Origin: Tausonia pullulans
Lineage: Eukaryota; Basidiomycota; Tremellomycetes; Cystofilobasidiales; Mrakiaceae
Assembly (NCBI GenBank): GCA_951802195.1
Contig: OX637621.1
Location: 930,001 to 994,000, forward strand
Direction of reading: 5' to 3'
DNA length: 64,000 nt
The notes below the pieces were generated by a model. The model ran no database searches. It saw only the letters and a list, made by a program, of their open reading frames with translations, and was not told where the DNA came from. A program made the translations under genes and the position numbers. Positions 33,787 through 45,747 of the stretch are shown here, one piece after another; within the stretch, counting starts at the first letter, position 1, and the number at the start of each line of letters is the position of its first letter.

Positions 33787-35069
33787 GGTCAAGGATATCC
33801 GTTCGGACTTGACTTGAACGTGCTTTGCGAGACCTCTGTCTGTCTGCCAGAGAATAGAAAGATGGAGGGAGGAGAGCTGGTCTCGGGGGAAAGAGAGAGG
33901 TTGGGAGACAAAGAGAAGATGCCGTCGCGTCGACGCTGCTCTCAAGACGCGCGGCAAGTGAGGTTAAAGCGTCGAGTGACCAAGCCTGGAGATCGCCCAA
34001 ATGACGGTCTGCCGCGTTTCTCTGCGCAAGCTCACTCTCGTCACATTCGCTGAAGTCGCCCCTGACCGGTCATCGGGCAACGAATTGGGAAGGAGATGAC
34101 GTTTAACTGTCGAAATTGCTCATCACCAAGTGAGCGTCGAGAGGCATCAATTGCTGCGCAGCTCATTTGTTGCAGATGCCATCCGCACTGTTCCTCCCCC
34201 GAGTCATCACTAGGGGGCAAAACTCTATGGCTGCTAAGCTGAGAGAAGAAGGCACCCATCTGAATGCCTTTCTCAGTGAAGAAAATAAGAATAGAAACAA
34301 GAGGGTTGATGGTCAGTCTTTTTACCTACTGCGGAGCTCTCGACCGTCGATGTCGTCCGCCTGCAGATTGGCAGACGTCCTCTCTTTCAAACCTGATCCT
34401 CTGTAGACATAGCGCCAGGCCAATGGCCTTTGAAGCTAGAGTCAAAGAATCAGGAAGGCCTGTTGTCGCCGGCCAGGGAGGAAAAGAGAGACCAGAAGGT
34501 AAAGCGCATGGCCCTCAATCGGCGCTAGGGCTCGCTCACCTGCCAGTCTTTCGAAGGACTCTCGTCGGCTCGTCGCCTCTGCTAGTTTTCCTTCGTCCTC
34601 TTCGAGCTCTCCTTCCCCGAGTAAACAGACGAACCTCGCTGCTCGTTCAGTGTAAGTCCGACTTGGACCCTCCAACAATACCAGAGATTTCGAACGAGCC
34701 CGCCGATCAAAGAGGCCAGCTGGAGCGCACAAGGGACGACGACAGCTTTTCTATGGACGACGGCGTAGAAGGACATGGGAGGAAGGCGAAGGGCCCATCG
34801 TCCTGCCGTCGGCCTGCAGCCTTTCCTCTCTCGGTCTACTACGCTTACCCCGTTCACTGGCTGGGCATACTGTCCTTCCTTGCGGTCGGAGGAGGAAGAA
34901 ACGATTGCAGCGCGCTGGCGGCAGTCCCATGTGCTCGCTTTCGCCCCCTTCCCCCTCCCTTCCCCCGGCTGTTTCTGGCGTTTTTGAAGGTCGCTCGCGT
35001 CAAAGCTCCTCTCTGCTAGAGACTGACCTTTCGCTTTGCTGCCCCCCTGCAGTCCCACATAGCATCAAG
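33787..35069. promoter_or_regulatory. Divergent intergenic region between RAD50 and RPS0
   Basis: This is 1.28 kb between divergent start codons, the longest well-bounded gene-free stretch in the window. The right end shows a CTGAC branch-like site, a pyrimidine tract and CCCCTGCAG about 20 nt before the RPS0 ATG. That suggests an intron in the RPS0 5' UTR, as is common in ribosomal protein genes. Frames on both strands stay open for 70-250 codons but give no recognisable protein. A small unrecognised gene cannot be excluded. Confidence 0.5.
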
Positions 35070-36325
35070 ATGGCTACCTCCGTTCCCCTTCCCGCCGCCC
35101 TCAACGCCACTGAGGAGGACATTCAGCTCCTTCTCTCGGCCCAGTGCCACATCGGTTCCAAGAACTGTGACAAGGCTATGGAGCCGTACGTCTGGAAGAG
35201 GCGCGCTGACGGTGAGTCTTAGCCTTTGGTCTTCTCGGTTGTGCGCTGGACAAGAAGAGGAGGAAGAAGGAGGATGCGGCAAAGAAGAACGCGCAACTAG
35301 TGACAGCGCGCCGAAGACGAAAACCGCCAGAGGAGACCTCAGCCCGCTGATCCGTCCCTCCCGCTCATCAGGAATCAACATCATCAACGTTGGAAAGACT
35401 TGGGAGAAGATCGTCCTTGCTGCCCGTATCCTCGCCACCATCGACAACCCCAACGACGTCTGCGTCATCTCGGCCCGCCCTTACGGACACCGCGCTGTCC
35501 TCAAGTTCGCGTCCGCCACCGGTGCCCAGGCCATCGCCGGTCGCTTCACCCCCGGAAACTTCACCAACTACATCACCCGCTCGTTCAAGGAGCCCCGCCT
35601 CATCATCGTCACCGACCCCCGTGTCGACCACCAGGCCATCCGCGAGTCGGCCTTCGTCAACATCCCCGTCATCGCCCTCTGCGACACCGACGCTCCCCTG
35701 AAGTTCGTTGACGTTGCCATCCCCACCAACAACAAGTCCAAGCACTCCATTGGTCTTATCTGGTGGCTTCTCGCCCGTGAGGTCCTCCGCATCCGCGGCT
35801 CGATCTCCCGCACTGAGCCCTGGGCCGTCATGTGCGTTGTCTCGTCTCTCGTGGCATCTTGTTCACCTCGCTCTCTGGCTGACTTGCATTCCTCCCCCCC
35901 ACCTCTCCAGGCCCGACATGTTCTTCTACCGCGACCCGGAGGAGGTTGAGGCTGAGCAGGCCGCTGCCGCTGCCGCCAAGCTTGAGGCTGCTGAGGCGAC
36001 CGAGACCGCCGCTGAGCCCGCTGGCGACTGGGACGCTTCCCTCCCCGCCATCTCTGCTCAGCCCGCTGAGAGTAAGTTGTGCTCCATCTGGTATCCTTCT
36101 CTCGCTAGTCAAAGCGCTGACTTGCTGCTGCTCTTCTTCCTCAGACGTCGACTGGGCCGCTGACACCACCGACGTGAATTCGCTTTTCCCTTGTCTTTCC
36201 CCTTAAGTCACCCTCGCTGACTCCAACAATTCTCACCTTGCTTCTTCGCATAGTGGGCCGCCGACGCCCCTGCCCAGTCCTGGGACGCCACCGAGGAGGC
36301 TGCCCCTGCTGCCTCCACCGCCTAA
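35070..36325 (+). CDS. RPS0: 40S ribosomal protein uS2 (S0/SA)
   Basis: uS2 is a small-subunit protein needed for late 20S pre-rRNA maturation. Exons are 35070-35211, 35372-35831, 35911-36071, 36145-36173 and 36254-36325, and every join is in frame. The product reads [157 protein letters not shown] and [13 protein letters not shown]. The acidic, Ala-rich C-terminal tail repeats W-A-A-D twice and ends [10 protein letters not shown]. Codon use is strongly C-ending, as expected for a highly expressed gene. Each intron shows a CTGAC branch site. Confidence 0.98.
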
Positions 36326-36990
36326 GAGAAGGACCCTTTCGTGTCCTGCCGCCGAAGCCAAACATTGCTGTACGGATGGGCATATCAAGCACAATAGTCA
36401 TCTCTTTGAGCTGTTTCCCCCTCCCTTCATCTTTGAGTTTTGTTTGAATTTGTGTGGTAGTCCTTCGTGGATTTTTGTGGCATCATCGCTTCGCGACAAG
36501 GAAGAGACAAGCAAGTGGGCATCATTAAGAGCGCAGCGGAAGGAGGACTAATGGAGTGAGTAGACGTCCAAATTAAGGGATCCGTCACGCGAGCCCGAGA
36601 CAAAGAGCGCGACCGCGCGCGTGGTTTGCGTCTTTTTCCCACCCCCGCCATCTGTGTCGGATGGCCAAAGAGAGCGGGGAAAGCCGTGAGGAAGTGCAAC
36701 GGAAGTGGAACGCGAGGTGCAGGCTAGTCACTCTCTGACCTGTGGGTCCTTGTTCGCTCACTTCTGTTAGGACCGCGGCAGGCAGGCTTGTGTGCAGCAG
36801 GAGAGAAGGAGAGAGCAGCAGGGCAGGAAGAGAGAAGTCGGACGGTGAGTCGCCGCCGCATGCTGGGGGTAGAAAGGGGGGGGGGGTAATCACCGGGGCT
36901 TCTCCTCGCTCGCGTCTTTCCTCCAAACCACCTCTTTCTCACCCGATCCTGTCCAGCCACCAGACTAGACTCCCCCTCCCCCCCACAACG
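36326..36990. other. Intergenic between RPS0 and the bZIP gene
   Basis: 665 bp with the RPS0 3' UTR at left and the bZIP promoter and leader at right. A G run lies near 36877-36887. No gene is seen. Confidence 0.6.
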
Positions 36991-38563
36991 ATGCCTCCCT
37001 CCACGACAAAACACCTCACACCTGCAGAAAAGCTTGAGGTCAGTCAGCCTCTCCTCCCGATCTTGGGCTCTTCCCCATTCGTCGTTGTTGGGCCATTCAT
37101 ACTGACACCGACGCTTGACGCTGTCGCTCGCCGCCTTCCCCCTTCTTCCCTTGCTGCTTGCTGCCCATCTCATCAGCTTCAGCGAGAGCGCAACCGGTGA
37201 GTCCCAGCCGGTGGCTGACCATCCATCCATTGATTTGTCCCTCCTGCTGGTCGTCGTGGGGGCTGGCATTGACTGACGCGTGCCGCTCGTTCCCGCCCTT
37301 GCTTGCCTGTTCTGTTCGCCCGGGCCGTCGTCCGTCCACAGCAAGAAGCAGGCCGCCCTCCGGGCCCGCCGCGCTAAGCGCCTCGTTGAGCTTGAGGAGG
37401 AGAACGCTCGGCTTATGTCCCAGGGAGGAAGTGCTGCTGCCTCGCCACCAACGACGTCGACGGCGAGCGTCCTGTCGCATCCTTCCCCACCGGCGACGGG
37501 GGTGTCACCCCCTGCTTCGCTGGAGCAGGCCGAGATCCACCGGCTCTCCAAGATCGTCGGTCGTCTCTTTGGCAAGCTTCGCGACCTGGGTGTCCCTGAA
37601 GACGAGCTCGAGTGTCTTATGACCGGCGAGGAGAAGAGCAGCTCGTCCTCGCACACGCCGACAGCCCGGGAGGAGCCACCAAGGAAGAAGAGGGTCTCGA
37701 CGCTCTGTGAGTCGACGGCTTCTCGTTCCCCCCGCCGCGGCCACTGGTGACTACTCTGCCTTTTCCCTTCTCTGGCTGACTGATATGCCCGCCATGTTTC
37801 TCTCTCGCGCTCGCATCCTGCAGCCGATGTCATCCAGTATCTCGACGGCACCTTCCACGCCCAGTGCTCCTCCCTCGTCACTCTACCGCCCAATCCCCAG
37901 GCAGCGGGCCTCGTCGCTGCCTCCCTCATCGCGGCCGAGCGACGGAGAGCTATTGGACCTGCTGGTGCTCCCTTGGCCTCGCCCTCCTCTGACAGCAAAG
38001 CCGCCGCCGCCTCCTCGTCACCGCCACCGCCGCTGCTCTCCCACCGGCCCTCATCCGCGCCTGCTGTCGCCGACCCATCGTCGGCATCCTCTGCAGGAGA
38101 CATCACGCCGACGTCGGCCGACAAGGACATCTTCCCTTTCTCCTTCGTGCGTCCTTGCGTCCTCGCCGCGAGTTCTTCGTGCTGACTCACCAGCCCTCCC
38201 ACCACCTTCGCGTACTCGCCATCACTCCAGCTCTTCTCTGAATCCAATCTCCGAGGCACCCATCTCCCCGCAGAACCCAGCAGCGCCCACTCGTCTTACT
38301 CCGCGTCGTCGTCCGCCGCCGCCCATCCCTCCTCCGACTCGTCGTCATCGACCCACCTCGACTCGAGCGCCGCTGGTCGAGCACCCATGTACTCGCCTTA
38401 CCACCAGCAGCGGCACCAGCAACAGGCGATCCAACTCCCGACGCTAGGCCCTGCTCCCTCCTCGCCCTCGTTGAGCTCGCCCGCAGATCAGACTGCTCGC
38501 CCTTTCGTCCCGAGCTTGGCCCAGCCCCCACCACCGACCGCTGCGGCTGCTATTTCCCGCTAA
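36991..38563 (+). CDS. bZIP transcription factor
   Basis: Exons are 36991-37038, 37177-37196 (20 nt), 37342-37706, 37824-38146 and 38231-38563. Joined, the start is MPPSTTKHLTPAEKLE, then LQRERNRKKQAALRARRAKR, then LVELEEENARL. This is a bZIP basic region with the N-x7-R signature and a short leucine-zipper start. A second helical segment follows (AEIHRLSKIVGRLFGKLRDL), with acidic GVPEDELECLMTGEE after it. The middle has DVIQYLDGTFHAQCSS and LVAASLIAAERRRAIGP, and the remainder is Ser/Pro-rich and disordered, ending AAAAISRstop-like at TAA 38561-38563. The basic region is split by two introns around the 20-nt exon. I do not recognise a named orthologue. There is no Cys-rich or HapX motif. 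Confidence 0.78.
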
Positions 38564-39269
38564 GGAGGAGGAGGGGGGCTGCTCTTGCTGTCTCTCTCTC
38601 CTCGGTTGTCCTCCGCTTCGTTGGCACTACTACCCCTTCGCTTCATCATATCTCTTGTCTCTCCCCGGGTTTTTTTTCCTTTGATTCTCCATCCGTACTC
38701 CTATTCCCTTCCCATCTATCACGCTGTACCACATCCAACTGCGCCCTGGCTTGCTTGCTCGACATTCCCCTTTTGTTTCTCTCTCTCTCTCTCTCTCCCT
38801 CTCCCTCTCCCTCTTTCTACTTAGTTGGCCGTTGATGACAATCGCTTCCTGTCGTTCTTCGTCCTTCTGACGGCTGCTGTTGGAAAAGTAGGGCGGTATG
38901 CGGCAGGGGAGGTGGGAGAGAGAGAGAGAGAGAAGGGGTTCAAGGTTGTGATGGATAGGAGAGGTGGGGGGGAGGTGAGAAACACGAGGCGAAAACGAAG
39001 CTGAAGGAAGGTAGAGCGATGACCGGCAAGTCGGGGGAATATGGAGCCGTTGGAAAGGAAAGATGGATGGATGAGAGGGGGGGTAGTGAGCTAGGATAGG
39101 AAGGATGGATGGATACTAGAGAGAAAGGGAGAGAGCGAGGCAGATGCAGGGAGGGAGAAGGCATGTGAGGCGGAGAGAGAGGGAGAGAGAGGAATGGAGG
39201 GAGCAAACCGCCGGGTTGAGAAGAGATGAGAAAAGAAATGCGATGGATGAGGAGGGTGGACCAAGTAGC
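38564..39269. other. Convergent intergenic region with CT/GA tracts
   Basis: About 700 bp lie between facing stops. It holds CT-rich sequence on the left (38770-38815), GA-rich sequence on the right (38919-39200) and repeated GGATGGATG words near 39065-39115. This looks like two 3' UTRs plus simple-sequence DNA. No gene is seen. Confidence 0.6.
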
Positions 39270-42200
39270 TCAAGAGGTGAAGTTGACAGCGAGGACACGA
39301 ACGTCGTCGGCGTTCCTGTTACAGTGGAAAGCAGGCTGTCAGCAACTGCTCTCTTGATCTCAGCGGAAGAACAGAAAAAAAAAGACGGACTTCTTCTCCC
39401 AAACGCGCAAAGTCAACCGCCACGGCATAGGCTTCCGCTTATCGCCCTCTTCAGTGCCCATCGTCTCAGCCTCGGCTTCAGTAGCAGGAAGCGACTTGTC
39501 CGAGATGGACTGGGCCGCCGGAGAGTCGGAGGTTCGCTCGGGTGGTTGGGCAAGCGCAAGGGAGACCTTGATGTTCTGCGCTTGGCTCGCCGCAAGTGGA
39601 ATAATGAGCCGCGAGCAGTTGGGCCTCTTCGGTGCGAGTGATGCAGGGGGAGGCGGTATGGGGAGGTCGAGAGGGGCAACCCTCGTCAAGTCGAGTGGGA
39701 GGGCGCTAGCGTCTGGCTGAGCGGTGTCGGAGACCGGGAGAATAGGAGGATCCTCTGGGTCAAACGGCCGAGGTGGGGAGGGCGAGGCTGGCGATTCGAG
39801 CGCCTCACTCGTCATCACCGCTTCCGCAGAGAGAGGCGTCTGACTGACTGCTGCTGGTGGGGACACCGAAGCCGGGGTGGTGATAGCCGTGGGAAGGGCC
39901 GAGTCGGTCGCGATGCTCGCGCTCGGAGATCCTTCAGCGGTCGTTGTCGTAGCCGTCGCCGTCGCCGAGTCGGCTCCTGCAGCTGGGGCAGTCGCCGGCG
40001 GGATGGGCACACCCAACTCCGTCAATCTCGCCTCTAGTTTCTCGACCTTATCGAGCTTGCCCTTCCGACGCTGGATCTTGAGCTTCCGAAGGATCTCCTC
40101 AATCTCCGTGTCCTCTTTCTCCGTCAGGACTGGCCGCGTCTCGTCCTGAGAAAGTTCGAGCGAGAGGCAGCACGGCGCCGTCTCCGTGGCATTGACAGCC
40201 CCTGCCCCTGGTGCGAGTGGCTTCTCGTCGACCTCGACGACGTAGGACCGGTCGCCCTTGGACTTGTTCTGCACCGTGAAGATACCGCTATACTGCTCAA
40301 GGCTCTTGGAGATATCGATTTCCTTGAAGTCGATGTCGAGGGGTGTAACCCAACTAGGGACGGCACAAGGAGGTGAGCAGAGCGAATAAAGTGAGGTAGA
40401 GACAAGAAGAAAGGAACCCACAAGGTGTATGACTTGCGGACCGTCGCTTTGACAGTCACTTGCTGGTTATTGTCCGCATCTTGGGCATTCTCAACGTGGA
40501 CCTTCTCGTTGAAGAGGCCCGCCATGGACGGCGTGAAGACAAACCCCGAGACCTCGCGCTTGCCAAAGGGCTCGATGATGCCATAGCGACCCTCGGCGAG
40601 CTTGAAGTCGTTGGACCCGATCGAGCCAGAGAGGCGGATCCGGAACATGCCAGGGCATTCGCTCCGGTTCTGAAAGGAACGAGTCAACTAGGGCGCCGTT
40701 GTTCACTGGCTTGAGGGAGGACTCACATGGATGATAATCGTCTTGGCTAGAGTCTCGCCCTTTTCGAGGCTGCCAAAATTGACATGAGCCTGGGCAACCT
40801 CGAGAATGCTGGCGATGGGAACAGAGGGCGTCAAAGGTGGTCTGGGCCACGGAGTGAAGAGAGAGAAGTCTTACCTTCTAGTCATATTGGACCGGACCAA
40901 AAGCTCGCGGACCGGCAGGGCCTCGTCCTCGACAGCAAGTCCAGGGTACTCCGCCGCAAGGCCGCGGTCAAAGTCGACGATCCGGATGAAGATTCGCGAG
41001 TCCTGCTTTCTCGACCTATCGCCCGTGACATGGGGTCTCGTGCTTCCACTCGGGCAGAGTACAAACACAAGCTGTCGCTCCCCTCCGCCAGCGATATCAA
41101 GCTCATGCGCGGGGATGAGCTTGCCACTCTCGATGGCAGCGTCGAGCGCCTTGCGGAGATTGATCCACGTCCGGACATAGAGCTCCTCGGCCTCACGCGA
41201 AGACGACTGGCCGGCCTTGAAATTCTTGGAAAGGTTATCCTGATGCTCGAGCGTTGAGAGAAGCTCGTCGATCGAAAGACGAGAGACGTCTGCCGCATCA
41301 ACGGGGGCGGCCCGCTGTTTGCGTCGACCGGTGAGTGCTGGGGAGCGAGCCCCGACGGCAGTAACGGCGGCAGCAGCAGAAGCAGCCACGGCAGCAGGCG
41401 AAGAAGACGAGGCACCCGAGGGGCCGGAAGTTGCCTCGTCTCCGCCCAAGCCTGAAGCCGTCTCTCGCTCTGTCACCGGAGGCTCCTCATGGGTCTTGCG
41501 GGTCTTCTTCCTCGGAGTGGCGGAGGTCTTAGAGGAGAGGCTGGGGATGGCGTCATCGTTGCCCGAAGCAGCCGGAGGCTTGTCCTTCTTCGAGGTCTTC
41601 TCAAAGGCCGTCTTCATGATCTTGGGGCACCGGTAGGCGATCTTCCTCGGGTCCTCGTTCTCGATGGCGGTCAGAACCGGGAGCCTCGAGGCGTGGGTCT
41701 GCATCCGATGCGGTAGCTGGGGCGGGCCTGGTAGGTCGAGGTACTCCGAGTCGCAGAGGAGGGACCGGTCCTTGAAAAGGACGACATTGCCGTAAATCTG
41801 AAATGGACTCGTCAGTCTTAGCCTTCAAGTTTAAACCACGAGCAGCGAAGAGCTGGGACCTACAACAATCGAGCGACCCTTGGAGCCTTTCTTGATGGCA
41901 TTGACCATGTTAATCGCCTTAGGCGGCGTCTCCCCGTCCACAGGCTGCTTCGTTGCACCTTTGGCGCCCTGCTTCAACTTGACCGTCGGGAATCTCGTCG
42001 ATGGCTGTTCACTCCGGTTCGCCATGGCCTCGAGGAACCGTTCCCGGTTTGAAATTGGCGTTGGCGTCGGCTTGGCAGACTTCTTATCAGGCAGCTCGTC
42101 GAGCTCGACAAGCTGGCCTCCTGCACCGCCGGGGCCACCGGCTCCTTCCTCCGGGATTCCCTCGACACAGTGCCCGCCGATACCGCCAACAACACCGCTA

Positions 42201-45200
42201 CCGGTGGTCCGCTTTGGCGTCTCGACCGCCTTGACGTAAATCTGGAGGTCCTCCGGATGGGCGGGGTCGAATTGAAGTCGAAGGCGCGAGGCTTGGACAT
42301 TGACGACCGAAACGGTCCGAATCGCAGGCGAGCCGACAACGACGTTGCCGAAATCTAGAGGACAAAGGCAAGCCAGTCAACTTTTGATTCTCATTTTGAG
42401 CGCAGCCGTGCGTGCGAGAGACAGCGCACCAAGGAAGTTTTTGCCCGAGGGAGTTAGAATTTTGTAAAGCGACGAGTGGAGGGTGACGCCGTCGAGATCC
42501 ACGTTCTTGGCTCGGATCTCGACCTAAGGAAACGACGAGTCAGCTTCAGGAGGCTACTGGGCAGCACAGAGGGGAAAAGAAGAACGCACGAGCTGATCGT
42601 TGGATCGGTCAAGTAGATTGCGGACGTTGAGTTGCTTCGTGTAGAGGTTGTTGATTCGACGAGGGAAAAAGTCGATCTTCTCCAGCGTCGTTTCCCGGGG
42701 ACCTGTGAGGCAAATGTACAGAGATCAGCGAACCTGACCGAAACCTCGAAAGAGGGAGCGACGACGAACCAATGGTCACAAAGATCCTCGAAGCCGAGAG
42801 CACTTTGGAGATGAACCGCAGCTCAATCTTGGCCGGTAAGTCCGAGTTGTTCGTCACAGCAATCGACTCGTGCTTGCTCGACCCCACCGTTACCGTCCCA
42901 AAATCAAGCACCGACGGCGAGACGCTGATGACGGACGAGCACTCTCGCGAGACGCACGAGATTACCCGTCGTCGTCGGTTGGGCTTGGTCCTACTCGCCG
43001 AGCGTGCCGAAGACGATCCAGCAATCGACGAGGCCGAATAGTAGTCGAGCGTCGCACGAAATGAAGCGGGGACAAGTCGGCCAGGGTCGGCAAAGAGCGG
43101 CGCGGTCCGCGAGGGTGTGTACGAGACCCAGACGCGGTACTCTGTCCCTGGGCGGAGGACAAGCTCTTCAATCTGGTTGGCGTTCGACGTCGCGGACGAA
43201 GAGTTATCAACCCCCCAGGAGGATGAGGACTGCTGCGAAGGGTGATGATGCGGGTACTGATGGATCTGCGCGTGCGGGTCGCGAAAGTGGGCGACACCGA
43301 CCATGGAGGACCGGGAGGCGAGCGGGCTTGGTCGGATTGGCGGGGCAGACGTCGAGCTGCCATCCGTCTCGTGCGTGTCGTCCGAGTCACGGGTATGACG
43401 TGAGGCGCGAGAGTGTGAGCGAGACGGCGAAGACCGCCCCGAGAGATCCTGGGCCGAGGCGCTGCTTAGGCCATCCTCGCTCGGAACGCTTGACGTCGGG
43501 GAGCCATCGTGCGACAGTCGGGCAGGGGACGAGGGGCGAGATGTCGGGAGTGTCATCCAGTCCGAGGAGAGGACTGGCCGCGGGGCATGCAAGTTGCTCG
43601 AGGAGGAAGCTGAGGGTGTCTTGCGGTTAAGGAAGTTCCCGGATGAAAGGGACGACTGGGACTCGCCCGCCCGACGAAGAGCATCGAGGCCCGCTACGGC
43701 GTTGAGCAGGCGAGGGCTTCTCCCAGGCTCGGCCTCGTCGTCGAGCTCATCGCCCTTTACGCCGCCGAAGCGGAATTTCGCCTCGATGCCGGCTTCGACG
43801 TCAAAGGAGACCTCAATCGGCTCGTCGCCGGTGTTCTTAAGAAGGATGAGCTGCTTGGCCGTCGAGCCGCGGACGAGGTCGCCAAAGTTGAGGCTCGAGC
43901 CTGTGAGGACCTGGAGGACGTCCGAAGAGCCGCCAACCGAGGTCATCTTAGATGAATAACAGTGACCTGCGGCCTTGATGAGAAGAGTGTTAGACGCATC
44001 GTGGAGGTTGGTGAAAAGAAGATCGATGGAGAAATCGGAGGCCTCAGTCGGAGAGACGGTGATCCGGAAAATGCGCGACGACGAGGAAGGGATGACGGGG
44101 AGGAGGAGTGGACCTCGGTCGTTCCCTCGACTAAGCGAAGTCTCGATCTCGGTCTCGGTGTCCTCAAGGAAAGCCCAGTCCTGCCAAGGCGAAGAATTAA
44201 ACGTGACCTCGGCAGCAATCTCGAGCGGGATTGGCGAATTATTGACGAGGACGAATGTGCGGGAGAAAGTGTTGTGAGTGTCGGAACCGAGGCCAAAGTC
44301 GAGGAGGAGTGCAGGTGCAGCCGAGCAGGGGACGTAGGCCAGCGAGGATGCCCCGCCTCCAGTAGACGGATGGAGGAGAGAGAGATCCGCAGAGGGAGCC
44401 TGGGGAAGTGCGAGAGAGTCGACTGAAAGTTGGGTCGGATTGAGTGCAGAGTCGTGGGGAAGAAAGGCGGTGAAGTGGCTCTCGCTGATGGACGCCGAGA
44501 AGGGGATGGTAAAGACCTCTGGGAGTTCAGTCGACCTAGCCGAAAGAGAGTTCGGGCTGCCCAGAGGTGAAGTCGTTGTGCCAGAGCCAGAGCCATTCCT
44601 ACAACTGCGCGTATCGCCAGGAAGACGCCGAGCAAAGAGCGTGATATTGCCTCGCGCGATTCCAGGCTCCACGAGCGCCGTTGACCCGGAGTTTGCCAAA
44701 GTCGGCGGTTTGCCTAGGTTACCCTGGCCGCCGAGGACATCGCTCCCACTCCTGGGCAAGTCGCGCAGAAGGGACTCCGGAGACGATGGCGCACTACCGC
44801 TGGCGCTGCCGTCCCTGCTGTCGAGCCAGAACGTCGGGGCACGAGCGAGAGCGCTCGCAGCTGCCGAGTTTTTGGCCGAGGGCGTCGCCAGGAGATCCTC
44901 GTCGTCGTTTGAAGGCGAGTCCTGGCTGTCCGGCCGAGGCAGCACGCGCGGAGTGAAGAGCTCTGCTGTGTCCTCAACAAAGCCAGGCGAGGAGGCGGTC
45001 GGCTTGAAGAGGGACAAGAGAGGTTGTGTGGAGACGGCCTCGTTGCTGCCGACGCCGGGGGCAGAGGCGGGGAAAGTGGACGAGGAGGCAGCAAACGCGG
45101 TGTCGGCGAGCAGCGGCGGGAAGTAGGTGAGACCAACGGTGACCGTCGTCGCTGATGGAATCACGAGCGAGCTGAGAGGAGTGGGCAACGACTGGCCACT

Positions 45201-45747
45201 GTGAGTTCCACGGTTTGACAGCAGGGAGGACGAGGAGGGAACAGGCCGGCTTGGCAACAACACGTCGAGCGAGACTGGAGAGGAGGGTGAAGAAGCAGGC
45301 AGCTTCAGCTCAGCGCGGGCAAGCAGGGAGACCAGACTTGTCGCGTGCACACCCTCAGGGCAAGCCAGCATGCGACACAACAGGACAGCACTCACGAGCC
45401 TGAGCCTCCTTCTTCTCCAAGTCGGCCTCGGACCAGAACTCGAGCGTTCCCGCCCCACGCTCCCAAGCAAAAACGACCTCAACGTCGTCGGCACCCTCGT
45501 TGCGGACCTCGAAACGAGTCGTCCGCGGCCGCTTTGAGTGGAGGTAGACGTCGCTCAGGTGGACCGAGGTAGGGCAGAGGAGCCGCACGACCGACCGCGC
45601 CGAGTGCGGAAGCCCGTGGACCGGCAAGATGACGGCTTCTACAACTTCGGGAGCTGCTGCTAGGGTGGCGTCTGCTTCTGCTGCTGGCGAGGACAAGGAC
45701 GGCGGCGGTGACGACGTCGCCAGCCCGCGGTCGGAAGAGGCCACCAT
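39270..45747 (-). CDS. Giant ASH/PapD-like (immunoglobulin-fold) domain protein
   Basis: One long minus-strand gene of about 1,900 residues, from MVASSDRGLATS (45747) to RVLAVNFTS* (39270). It contains several beta-sandwich repeats of the ASPM/SPD-2/Hydin or MSP/PapD-like type, each with an 'FG...G' start: SLNFGDLVRGSTAKQLILLK, VLDFGTVTVGSSKHESIAVT, FLDFGNVVVGSPAIRTVSVV, HVNFGSLEKGETLAKTIIIH and a last one at WVTPLDIDFKEIDISKS. They are joined by long Ser/Thr/Pro-rich linkers and one charged helix (EIEEILRKLKIQRRKGKLDK). No catalytic motif, signal peptide or membrane helix is obvious. The last intron uses a GTCCGT donor (39390) with acceptor before 39315. ASH domains are known from ciliary, centrosomal and trafficking proteins. 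The function here is unknown, and the domain call is from pattern alone. Confidence 0.72.

Noticed and set aside
34264-35019. Plus-strand 251-codon frame upstream of RPS0
   Set aside because: Composition is irregular, there is no homology I recognise, and it lies in the ribosomal-protein promoter and leader region.
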